NCBI RefSeq assembly: GCF_000247695.1
Contig: NW_004624743.1
Span: 5,533,692 to 5,597,691 of the forward strand
Length of the DNA stretch: 64,000 nt
Direction of reading: 5' to 3'
DNA from: Heterocephalus glaber
Taxonomy: Eukaryota > Chordata > Mammalia > Rodentia > Bathyergidae
In this document: positions 34,956 to 45,775 of the stretch, one piece after another
Layout: each line of letters starts with the position of its first letter
Position numbering within the stretch: the first letter of the stretch is position 1
Position numbers and translations under genes: made by a program
The notes under the pieces: model-generated
Database searches by the model: none
Seen by the model: the letters and a program-made list of their open reading frames with translations, nothing else
Told to the model about the DNA's origin: nothing

Positions 34956-35544
34956 CTTCCAAGAAATTGTTCAGGTGGGCTAAGACTGGATTGCCAACAA
35001 AGCACGGCTCATACATGACAAATTGATCATTAAGAGTTCATCAAATTCAAAGCTTTTGACCTATAAATACCTTGCCAAGAAAGATGAAACGTTAAAGATT
35101 AGAAGACAATATTTGCAAACCACATAACTGACAAAACACCTGCGTCTAGAGTCTATAAATAATTCTGCTGTCAGAAGTAGAGTGGTACAATGGATAATTG
35201 GCACAAAAACATATGTACTTCAGAAAAGGGAATATATAGTTGGCCAGCACACATGAAAGTAAGCTGAACACCACTCTTTTTTGGGGAAATGTAAATTAAA
35301 ACTGCAATGAGATATCACTGCAAACCTATTAGAATGACCAAAATAAAATTATACTAAAAACAATGATAATAAATGTTGAGGATGACAAGCAGATGGATTG
35401 ATAACATATTCCTATGGAAAAATAAAATGGGAAAACCAGAGTGGCAATACTTTTTAAAAGTACCAATGTACATTCCAGATATATTGGTCAGGGTTCTGTA
35501 GAAAAACCAAATCTATAGGTCATAATGAATGAGCTGAAATTGTA

Positions 35545-36130
35545 ATCTTTTTTTTTTGCTTAAATTCTTTTATTGGTACATTTTAGGTATACAATACATT
35601 TACATTTATCATTGGGTGCTTGTACCTGTACATGATGTATCTTGGTTCTTATTTTTTCCCCATTACCTGTTCACCCTTCACCCCTCCACCCTTCCCTATT
35701 TACATAGACTTCGTTTCCATTTTCTTTTCTCATAATTTTTCCTTTCCATTCTTCCCTTTCTCCATCTCCTCCCACAACCCCAACCCCTTTGGACCTTTTC
35801 CTATTTTGAAGTATCAATTGTTAGTTATTATTCCTTTTAATCTTCATTTACACTCTCAGTTTCTCACACTAGAGAAGCTATTCGGTATTTACACATGTGT
35901 ATCTTATTTATTTCACTTAAGAGTATGGTCTCAGTATGCATCCATTTAGCTATAAATGACTCTAGTTTCTCGTTCTTTATGGCTGAGTAGTACTCCATTT
36001 TATAAAAAAAAAAAAAGCACATGTTCTTTATCCAGTTTCCAGTTGATGGGCACTGGGCTGTTTCCAAGCTGTGCCGCTATAAACGTGGGTGCACTATATC
36101 TCTGTGGTATGATTCCTGTAATTCTCCATC
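35545..36130 (-). mobile_element. L1 3' end (3' UTR and ORF2 tail), antisense
   Basis: A T-run is followed by 'TTATTGGTACATTTTAGGTA', 'TGTACCTGTACATGATGTAT' and a long C/T-rich 3' UTR (35640-35880). The ORF2 tail follows: 'GGCTGAGTAGTACTCCATTT', 'CAGTTGATGGGCACTGGGCT' and 'GCCGCTATAAACGTGGGTGC'. It is 5' truncated and is the best local reference for the lineage's L1 3' UTR. An A12 run at 36003-36015 interrupts the ORF2 tail. Confidence 0.9.
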
Positions 36131-37159
36131 TCTAATAAACTTCAGTTTTTGTATTTCTGTCCTTCCACTAAGTTTAGAGGCAACCTAAATTCAGGGTGAT
36201 GTCCTTTACTTGAAATGAATAGAAGGTAGAGGTTAACCACATCTACAAAATACTTTGAGCAATGCCTAGATTAGTGTGTGAGGGACACACACAAAGATAA
36301 ATTCATATCCAACTAGTGAAATCTGCAAGCACTCTCCAGATTGTATCAATGTCAGTTTCCGGTTTTATATTTTACTATAGTTATGTAGCAAGTTAACCCT
36401 GCAAAAGCCTGGTTGAGAGACCACTCTGTACATTACTTCATACATTCCTATGAATATGTTGTACCACCAAATAATGAGTTTTTATTAAAAGTAAAAGCAG
36501 AACAATAAATGTTAAATTAACAGGCACCATGGTTGTATGGCTGTTCTTTGGGTTAGTTCATCTGTGTTGTGTGCTTACTTGCGACACAGGCTCTCAATTT
36601 TTTATTTGTATAAGAAATCTAGGATGCTGGCGTACATGTGCAAACTCTCTCTGGAAGTGCCTCAGCATCCATACGTGGTGAGTGAGATTGTACAGAACCT
36701 CCATCTGTGAGTTTTGTGCGGATAGGCATCAACTCCAAAGAATGAATTGTTTTGTTGGGAGTCTAACTTCTCCCCTGGAAATTCTCCTCCACCTCTGGGA
36801 AAGGGAGGGATGTAAAGGTTCAGGACTGTGAATATCTTTCCCCAGAGTTTCCTGGGTGGTGGGATGAGGAATTGTTGGGCTTGTATCACATTTCAGAATC
36901 TCCTTCTGTCCTAGCCCTTGTTTCTGCTTTTCACACACAGCATTGTAATGAATTCCCTATCTCCTACATCCTGAGAGGAAATAACTCCTATTCCATGTGA
37001 ACCCTGGAATGGATATTGGATGCTTAAATTATGGAAAGTATTAAAATTATGCAATCATTTGAACTTAGGTTTTCTGAAAAGGTTTTGATTACTTGCCTAA
37101 TATTTATTTTACTTTTCTAAATAAAAACACTTCAGACATTGGATTTGTAAGATCATAAC
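36131..37159. other. unassigned DNA
   Basis: 36530-36960 is somewhat less AT-rich, with overlapping minus-strand frames (36889-36662, 36938-36729), but shows no repeat or protein I recognise. Confidence 0.35.
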
Positions 37160-37840
37160 TAATATGCAAATGTACTACCAGAAAGGTAAACATACAATAT
37201 GCAAATAGTGCCTATTTCTGGGCAACAGTGTTTTGTATTATTTGTATTCAAGTTGCTCTGTTTTATTCAAAAAGAATAAATGGCATATAAACAGAAGTTG
37301 GATAAGAATGACAAACCAAGGGGAGAAATTAGTTTCAACTCCAAATAAAACTTAATCAGAATCAAATCTTCCTGTGTGGATTAAGTTTATTTAATTTTAT
37401 ATTTATTCTTACTGAATAAATTAACAGAAGAAAACCTTTTAAGGACACATTTAATGGTTGGGTTCATTTTGCTTAGAACTAACTTCTGCAATGATCACAT
37501 CAAAAACTAGAGATTATCTCCATTTCAGAGGTGCAATTTGCTGCTTTTAAAATAGAATTATTTCATCCATAATTGCTGTAAAAATGAAAAGATATTCTAA
37601 GTATCAATTTTAGGAAAATTTAGAAGGTAACTTTTGGGTCGAGTATTCTGAATGATGGATTATCACCTTTAATGATAGCTCTAAGTGAAATTCAGTGGGA
37701 ATTGTAATACATGATTGCCTAATTTGCATTTGCTGTGAAGGTTTAAAATTAAAGCTCATTATATAATGCAATTCCTTCACTGGACCATTTAGCTTTACAC
37801 TCATTTCTGAGCTTTCTTTTGAAATTGACCTAAACAACAA
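37160..37840. promoter_or_regulatory. candidate regulatory segment with three POU octamer motifs
   Basis: ATGCAAAT occurs at 37164-37171 and 37199-37206, and its reverse complement ATTTGCAT at 37722-37729, the last beside 'ATGATTGCCTA' and followed by 'AAATTAAAGCTCATTATATA'. The octamer is the classic binding site of POU-domain factors (OCT1/OCT2/BRN). Three in about 570 bp is more than I would expect by chance. No repeat signature explains the segment. Function is inferred only. Confidence 0.25.
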
Positions 37841-38547
37841 TTTAAAAAAGTATCTATGTAAAAAGTGGTAACATACTTGATTTTTTAATTTTTGTAAACA
37901 GATATTTTATACAATTCATAACATTTTCATAAAATTCTCTGCTCTTTTCCAACATGAAATAGTGCTGATTCTCAGAAAAAATATTTATTTAGAATAAAAC
38001 AAAAACATGAATGACTCCTTTCATGTACTTAATAGTAACTGTTACTTGAAATATGGGATTTTTTTTTAAATATGGAAAATGCTGAGAAGTTTTCCTAAGA
38101 ATATCATTGTCCTATGTGAGCTGATGAATACATAAGTATTTCCATAGTTTTGTACAATCATTATTACATTCAAATATGTCATATATCTACTCCTTGAATC
38201 CATAGGTTTCAAAACCCTAGAAGAGACAAATGCAATTTATAGGAAGGAAAATGCACTTTGACATGAAATGGTACAATGGTGATGACAATTGTCTCAGAGC
38301 CTCCATTGAATATAATCTAGTTATGTCTCTCTTTGGCATATTCCAGCGGTCCTTTTCTCTACCAATTTTTGGAGATGATTCTGGATATATGAAAATTAAA
38401 CTATTGATTTCTTCCAGGTAGCATTGAAAAAGGTTGCTTTTACAGCAGGAAAATGAAAGAGAACATCACTCTTATGTATCTTTGTGTTACGCACATGAGA
38501 TGGCTACTTAAATCTTCTTAGGGACCAGGCCAAAAAGCATCCTACTA
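37841..38547. other. AT-rich unassigned DNA
   Basis: The plus frame at 38230-38421 is short and unrecognised, with no clear splice signals. Confidence 0.35.
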
Positions 38548-38872
38548 TCTCTCTCTCTCTCTCCTCCCTCTCCCTCTCTCTCCCTCCCTCTCTCTCTCCC
38601 TCTCTCTCTCCTCCCTCTCCCTCTCTCTCCCTCTGTCTCTCTCTCCCTCCCCCTCCCTTGCTCTCTCTCTCTCCTCCCTCTCCCTCTCTCTCCCTCCCTC
38701 TCTCTCTCCCTCTCCCTCCCTCCCCCCCTCTCCCTCTGTCTCTCTCCCCCCTCTCTCTCCCTCCCTCTCTCCCTCTCTCTCCCCCTCTCTTTCTCCCTCT
38801 CTCTCTCCCTCTCTCTCTCCCCCTCTCTCTCCTCCTCTCTCTCTCTCCCTCTCTGTCTTTCTCCCCTTGCTT
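38548..38872. repeat. long (CTCTCCCTC)n polypyrimidine tract
   Basis: About 325 bp of almost pure C/T on the plus strand, built from CTCTCT and CCCTC units with only rare G (GTCTCT, CTTGCTC) and no A. It is a strong candidate for triplex (H-DNA) formation. The long open frames on both strands here (Arg/Glu-rich on minus, Ser/Leu/Pro-rich on plus) are artefacts of the repeat. Confidence 0.97.
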
Positions 38873-39199
38873 TCATTTCTCCCTCTTCCCCTCACTTCTC
38901 TTCCCTTCTTCCTATTGGTCACTTTCTTACATATCTAACTTATGGAATTAATTCTTCTATTACAGTGTTCTTCCAGATATTCAGAGGAGATACTCTTCTA
39001 AATTCTTAATCCAGTGTTCTAAGGACAAGGGCTCAAAGGAGCTATTTAAATGCTCCTTGTAGATGCCACCTTCTAAGGGCATATTTTGAGAAAATCATCC
39101 AGGGATGTGAAAATGCAGATGAAATTATTTCCTAACTACAAGGCAACATACTAATCTCACCATCAATATTGTAATTTAGGCATTGATCACCATATTCAA

Positions 39200-39330
39200 G
39201 AGTAAGAACTAACCTTCGCATATTAAGTATTTTATATTTAATTCTAAAAATAATCTTGTAAATTTCCAAATATCATCTACATTTTACAACTAAGCATAAA
39301 AAACTCAGATACTGCCATTTTTACATGAAA
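39200..39330 (-). repeat. MIR-like ancient SINE fragment, antisense
   Basis: 'TTTAATTCTAAAAATAATCT', 'TATCATCTACATTTTACAAC' and 'TAAGCATAAAAAACTCAG' align with the antisense MIR order (…TTAATCCTCACAACAACC…ATTATCCCCATTTTACAGATGAGGAAACTGAGG…). Confidence 0.5.
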
Positions 39331-40864
39331 CTAACCTCCCAGAGGTTGATCTGGATGTTTACCTTAGATGAATGTTTCTGAGCTTCCTGTGAGTCAACTT
39401 AATGTATCAGAAATAATGGTGATGACTATGTATATAGAAAATACTAAACTAAATTTCAAATTTCCATTACAGTAACTGGATACTCTGAGGATATCTGAAA
39501 TTCCAAAAAGAAGTTGATGTATTTCTAACAATTTCACTGTGTGAGTCTTAGAGATGTGGAAAATTAGAGAATATTTTGCTAGGCTTCTTACCACTAACTT
39601 AAAAAATATGAAAAATATATATGCAAGTTTTTATCTGGATACATAATCTAAAGTTTTCCAACTCTATATTTCTTCTTTAACACATATATGTTTTTAGGTA
39701 CTAGCTAGTATGGTGCTCAACTGAATTTTAATGAGTGGATGACTAACATTGCTTAGCTTAAAGATATGAAACTGATGATAAATTTGACAGATTAATAATA
39801 GCTGCCTTAAGTACTGAATTGAGAAAAAACTAAGGCTGTATCCACATCAAAGGAAATGATGCTATACTCTATTAACCTTTATTTCTATGAGCAAAGGATA
39901 GATAAAAGCCACTATGCTTGCCAGGAGTTTGTTCATTTTGAAACAGTCTGCAGTTAATCATATCTATACTAAAGTTTAGTTGTGGCACTGTTTTCAGTTT
40001 TACAGTAGCAAATTTTTCAGCTTTGTAACAAGTTTAACTTGAGTTTGAATTTTAAAACTCACAAATTCAAGATTAAAATTGGACATTTCTGCTTTCCCAA
40101 GCCTCAGTTTTTGGAGGCATATACTTTTCTCAGTAGCTTTGCAGATGAAAGTATATACACGCCCAGACATCACAGACATTATACATAGAGAAACACAGTA
40201 CACACATATGATCTTAATTACATAAATAATCAGGAACATATCTTATTTTATTTACTTGTGGACACATGAGTGTTCTGGATGTTGCAGGTCCTCTTCCTAA
40301 CTAAATAAATGGAGATAATCGTTAAGGTATAACTACTGAAAAACAGTACCCCAAAATACTTATCTGAGCAGCCGTTCTGATATTTTCCCTAAGAGAAATC
40401 TCAAGATATTTTCCTAACAGCACATAAGAAATGGAGAAAATGTTAGCCCAGAAAGAAAAGGGAGAGTCCTAGCATCTGAGCTACACCACCATCTTTGTTC
40501 AACACACTTAAACTCAGCAAGTTGGAAGAGCCATTCTGCTGCAGGGTAGCCGAGAAAACGGGCTCCCTCCTTCTCCCCTAAGTCCAGTGCTATGCTTACA
40601 ACCTTCAGTCTTCTACTTCCTATTTTAAGAAAACAAATAGCATAATTTTGACCCGGATACACAATCTAAAATTTTGAAAATAGGCATCGCCTGTTCTAAT
40701 ACATTTATTGTCAAGGTACTGAGATCATGCTTGTTAAATTCTTATTCAGTGAATAGCAATGCATAGTTTAGAAAAGTTGAATTGAGGTCAGTTTTTACTG
40801 ATTGGTAATTTCTTCCTAAAGTTTTCCTCAAGTCCGAAGCCAAGACTGTATGCAGATAAATTAC
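39331..40864. other. unassigned DNA
   Basis: AT-rich to about 40420. The less AT-rich 40430-40640 has a minus-strand frame (40662-40414, '...ALDLGEKEGARFLGYPAAEWLFQLAEF...') that I do not recognise. It lies just downstream, in transcription sense, of the minus-strand candidate exon. Confidence 0.35.
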
Positions 40865-41090
40865 CTCTCAGACAAGGGAGAAGCAGTCAGTGGTCCTCTT
40901 TCCTCTTCCTCGGCATTGCAGAGACCAAATTCAAGCGAATGAGGCTGAGAGGTCTTCTTTCCTCCATGGCCCCGCACTTCCAGGACAAAACTCTGACTCT
41001 GGTAAGAAAGGATGGTGCCACGAAAGCCGGGCTCAGCGCCATGAAAGCCTAGCTCATCGTCACTTCCGGTAATGCAAAGGCTAGAGCTTG
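40865..41090 (-). other. candidate coding exon (226 bp), unidentified
   Basis: On the minus strand, a pyrimidine-rich stretch ending 'TTATCTCCTACACAG' precedes 41090, and the segment ends at 40865 with 'CTGAGAG|GTAATT', a good 5' splice site. Between them one frame is open for 74 codons and reads 'SSLCITGSDDELGFHGAEPG...', ending '...EEEERGPLTASPLSE'. Intron phases would be 1 and 2. CpG content is higher than around it. I do not recognise the protein. The open frame runs a few codons into both presumed introns, so an old repeat with chance splice words is also possible. Confidence 0.25.
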
Positions 41091-44000
41091 CTGTGTAGGA
41101 GATAAAAAACAATAATATTGCAGCCTTCTCAGCATCTGGTCATAAAGTAGAGAGAAGCCACACACTGTCCACTGGTTCTGTAGCAACCATACAGTTTTCC
41201 CCAAGGAAACGAAGGTGTAAGAATGAAGCATTCTGAAGCTTTTCCCAAGAGAACTGGCATTATTTCTTAATAAAGTGTGAGGATTTCAAGCCTAGTGTGC
41301 TCTCCCAAAAACAGATTTTGGTACTGAGCAATTAGGAGCGTGTCAGTCTTGTGGTGAGAGCCACAAGTAAAACAATAGGTTTGCTAGTTTGTCAGATACA
41401 ACCTGAGCCAGCCAGGAGGAGCTAGCAAGATCTCTGGGGTTACAGGAAAATGCCCAAAGATTGCTCAGAAACTACCTTGAAAAGATGCTCATGTTTGACT
41501 AGGTCAGACTTCAGTAATTTATGACCCAAGTGCTGATTCAGGCAATAGATTCACCGGTTGGAAATTAGTGATTCATTGTGATACCAACGGAATCATAAAC
41601 TAATGGAGACTGCCCCATCATCCTGAAAGACACAATCCACTTTGTAATCAGAAATGAGCAAACCTTTTAAATTTACAGATAACTGAAGATCAAAACCCCC
41701 ACATATATTTCTGGAAAAAGTAATTAGGCTTATTTAAAATATATATTTACATATTTTTAAATCTATTTATTTGAGAAATGTGAGAATATGTGAAAATACT
41801 TCATAGGCCACTTCACACTATAAAACAGACTATAAAAACATTCATATTTTCACAACCATAAACACTCAGCCAGGCATGTTAATGACAAGTGTATGGGTCT
41901 AAAATTATTAACCATATTCACACACAGGTCAGAAAGTAAAATGAATAAATGCATGGGACTATGCTTGGCAATAGTTATGCAATTTTACAACTGTGACAGG
42001 CAATTTAGTTAAACCTTTTGATGAAATCTCATCAAAATGTTGATGGATCACCATTGCATGTGAAGTTGCTAAAGAATGGAGAAATTTTCTCTTTCACATA
42101 TGAAGAAGCACAAAAAGGATATCTATCCATTGCTCCAAAAGCTTTGACATTTTAGCTACATGTGTAGTGAATATTTACACAGAAAGTCAGTGTTACGATG
42201 ATACACATTCATTGAGTCAAATCATAAAAATTAGTTTTCACACAACTTGTGCTTGCAGTGTGGAAATGATGCAAATAAATGCTGCAAAGAAAAAAATATA
42301 TAGCAGAGCATATTTTAAAATAATAATATCAGCAATTTAAAATATGAGGGGAAATATAACCACATGAGGAGGGGCAGGAGAGGGAGGAACAGGAAAAATG
42401 AAATGAGTAAGGGACAGAGGGAGGGAGACCGGGAAGCAGGTACAAAATACGAAAGGACATTTAACATAGGACTAACTGAATTACAGATCATGGACAATTG
42501 GATAGAGTTGGATAGAGCTGTCTGGGAGAACTGGCTAACTGCCATGATCATTAACTATACTTTGAACCTTGGAATACAATGAGTGGGTGTTGTTTTTCCA
42601 TTTAGGACATAACTGCTCAGAGAACATCGTTCTATTCATTTTCCATGTGTTACTGCTGCTTTGTAAAATTCTCTTATGATTTGATATATACCAACATGAA
42701 CATTCCCTACTAGCTTTTCCCTCTTCCTGTGCAATGCATTTTTGTTTTGGGTATGTGGAAATCCATTCTGTGCACACTTTGAATAGTCTATACATTTGGT
42801 GGAAGCAATACTGCTAACCAAAGAGCCACACCGCTGTGTCCTTTAATATCACCATGTACATAATTATTTTCAAATCAGGTGGTGATCTCTGGCCTTCTTA
42901 GGCAAATGGAGCCTTCATTCCCTAGCAGCTCATGGACCTTTGTCATCTGAAGTCAATGGCAGTGCAGACAGAGGACATGACGCTTTCCTGGTTGCTGTAT
43001 CCCTTGGTCCCTTTCTTCCCCACAGTCTGGCTGTTTCTATACATCTTTTTCTGCCCCAATAGGAATTGGGATTTCCAAGATTTTCACGTTAGGATTTCAG
43101 CACACAGAATTTAAACATTTTCATTATAATTTGGGGGATTTTAGACATTAAAGATTTTGATCTCCAGAGATTTGGACATTTGGAATGAAAACATTCAGGG
43201 TTCTGTCTCTGGAGAATGTGAACTGCACCGAGCAGGCATATCTCGAAAGCTGCCGAGGACACCGATGGAACCACGGTCATCAAAGCCTCGCTGTGAGCTC
43301 ACAGTGACCTTGCTTTCTGAGAAGTGACACCGAGACCCAGGACGCAGAGCAGCCGCACCGCTAACATAGCCCAGATTGGGTTCGGACAAGCCCAGGATAA
43401 AAACAAGCCAGGGGATGGTGTCTAGGGTCTGGATTTATTCAAATATTTAAAATGTTTGGCTGTTGTGTTTTTTTTAAAAGGACAAATAAAGAGTAAAAAA
43501 ATGATAAACAAAAATTATGATATAACAAACTCTGTAAGATTATGTATTTTTTTTTTGGATTCTTTAAATATAGAAAATTATCTAAAGTTATAATTATGGC
43601 CTTATACATTGGTTTGTAACTTTGGTAGTGGTGATGTATCTAACAATAGCACAGAAAAGTGTTAAAGGAAATAACATAGCAACAAAACTCTATTCACTGG
43701 AAGTTAGTATGGATGAAAAGAAAACTCTTAAAATGAACATGGTGAGTCTTTAGACCACTGCTAATAAAGTAAAAGCAATACAAAAACTTTATGAAAAAAT
43801 TAACACATTTCACTGGACTATATTCAGTGTCAAACATAGAGTATAGGAGGGAAATAAATATAAATAAAAGACATGAGACATAGAGCAAGGAATAAAATAG
43901 CACAAATTCAACTATATAAGAAATAGCATTAAATATAAGAAGATTAATATCTAATCAAAAAGTAAATGCTATCAGAGTAAATTTTTAGGAATCAAACCGC

Positions 44001-44355
44001 ATGTTACACATACGAGAGCTACTGTCTATTCAAATCCATAAATAATAATTTAAAGAAAAATAATCATCATGTAAAGTGTTCTAGGAAAGGTAACATGGAT
44101 AAATAAATATTAGATTAATTATATAAGACAGAACAATCCTTGTAACACCAGGAACACCTTACAATAGTAGAAGGGTCACTTTTGTGTACTGTCAGCATAG
44201 TGAACCTAAAAATAGGACAATACTCATCAAGTGATAATGAGGGGGAAACTAGGGGAAAATAAGGGGAAGCCACTTGCTCCCATTACACTAATGTTTCTAG
44301 CCAAGAAAAAAGAGATAAAGATATGGAAAGGAAAGAAGAAAATATCACAACATGC
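41091..44355. other. mostly unassigned DNA
   Basis: No confident gene or repeat. 43200-43400 is locally CpG-richer ('GCCGAGGACACCGATGG', 'CAGAGCAGCCGCACCGC') with a short minus frame (43389-43195) and no match. 43930-44350 may be further decayed L1 upstream of the L1 described next. Confidence 0.35.
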
Positions 44356-45775
44356 ATTTTCCTACTTCTAGAAAATCTAAGAAATTTATTAACAAAAATA
44401 TTATAATTAATAAGAGTTCAGACAAATGGCAGGGTAAAGGTCACTATACCATAAGCAATTGTTCTATACCTTCAGAAAGGAACAAGCCAAAAAATGAACA
44501 GAATGTCACTAACAATATTTTAAAAAAGAACATAATTCAGAGTATATTTATCACAAGAAGTCCAATTTTGTCTACTGAAAACTACAAAATATCCCCAAGA
44601 GAAACAAAGAAAAGCCTAAATTAACAGAAGACAAGTAGTGTTTATAAAGTGCATAACTTTTGTGCAATAATTGGCAAAATCCCAGCTGCTTTTTTCCACA
44701 TTACAAATTGAACATAAAATTAATACGGACTTTCAAGAGACTTAGTATAGCCAAATCAATGTTTCAGAAAAAAGAACAAAGTTCAAGAGGACATTAATTT
44801 GCCACTTTCAAATATACAGATAAAGACACTGTGGAATTGCCATAAGGATAAATGTGCTGATATTGAGAATACAAAGTACAGAAAATCCTCACTTGGATGG
44901 CCAATTGATTTTTTTTTCTGCATTAAGTTTATTGGTACATTTTAGGTATAAACTCAAAACTGGGCATCTGAAATGAACAGACATTTCTCAGACAGAAGTA
45001 GAAATAGCAAAGAAAGTAGAAATAGAAGTAGAAATAGCAAATAAACATATGAAAAAATATTCATTGTCACTGGTCATTCGAGAGATGCAAATGAAAACAA
45101 CCCTGAGTTTCCACCTCACCCCAGAAAGAATGGCTGCTATCATGAAATCAACCAATAACAAATGCTGGCAAGGTTATGGGGAGAATATGAGAAAAGGCCA
45201 GTTGATTTTTTGAAAATGATCTCAATAGGGTTCAGCAAGAAAGAATATTCTTTTCACCAGCTGTTGCTGAGGCAACAAGATATCCACACCAGAGGCATAT
45301 TAGACTTCACACTGTATCTAAAAAATTAACACAAAATAGGTCAAATATGTAAACTTCAGAGCCAAAGAAAAAAGAACTTACTGAGGAAACAGGGGCTCAG
45401 TTTTTTGTGACTTTGTTAGGCAATGTCTTTTTTAAGACATGGCACCAAAAATACAGCAATAAAAAATGAACTGGATTTCATAAAACTTAAAAATTCTGTC
45501 ATCAAAAGGAACTTTCAACAAATTTTCAAAAATGTAAGCAGGAGAAAATATTTGTTAATTAGATAAGAAATTAACATCTAAATTACAAAAAGTTCAACAA
45601 TGAAATGACAACTCAATAAATATTGGCAAATGATCTATTAGATATTTTAAATGGGGCAGAGGGAAGGGGGTAAAAGAATCAAATGTGTTTCATACATATA
45701 CTAATTCCTTAAAATAAATGTAATCATTATGTACTGCAAACAAGTACTAATAAATGTCAAAAATAAAAAAAAGAA
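44356..45775 (+). mobile_element. old L1 ORF2-3' UTR, sense, split by a younger L1
   Basis: 44380-44640 matches ORF2 after the RT box. 44740-44898 matches further 3' ('AGTATAGCCAAATCAATGTT', 'CAAATATACAGATAAAGACA'). After the nested insertion it resumes with 'AACTTCAGAGCCAAAG' and 'GGCACCAAAAATACAGCAAT' (45440), then 'GGAGAAAATATTTGTTAATT' and a 3' UTR-like end near 45770. Many stops; nonfunctional. Confidence 0.75.
44899..45211 (-). mobile_element. 5'-inverted (twin-primed) L1 3' end nested in older L1
   Basis: After a T-run, 'AAGTTTATTGGTACATTTTA' (44927) is the antisense L1 terminus. At about 44952 the orientation flips to sense ORF2-tail sequence: 'ACAGACATTTCTCAGACAGA', 'GAGATGCAAATGAAAACAAC', 'TTCCACCTCACCCCAGAAAG' and 'AAATGCTGGCAAGGTTATGG'. 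The flanks GGCCAATTGATTTTTT (44899-44914) and GGCCAGTTGATTTTTT (45196-45211) match at 15 of 16, proving one insertion event. A local AAGTAGAAATAGCAAA duplication lies at 44996-45040. Confidence 0.85.

Larger units (their letters stand above)
33975..35480 (+). mobile_element. old L1 ORF2 (sense), interrupted by a MaLR LTR and an ID
   Basis: 33990-34230 matches the ORF2 segment after the RT box ('GCCACAGGATACAAAATTTA', 'TTTACAATTGCTACCAAGG'). After the LTR, 34670-35480 resumes further 3': 'GGATTGCCAACAAAGC', 'GAAGACAATATTTGCAAACC' and 'ATGAGATATCACTGCAAACC', the latter two being typical of the ORF2 C-terminal part. No frame survives. The nesting order makes the L1 the oldest layer. Confidence 0.7.

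Noticed and set aside
38508..38951. Long Arg/Glu-rich and Ser/Leu/Pro-rich frames
   Set aside because: They come from a two-letter pyrimidine repeat, which lacks stops in several frames.
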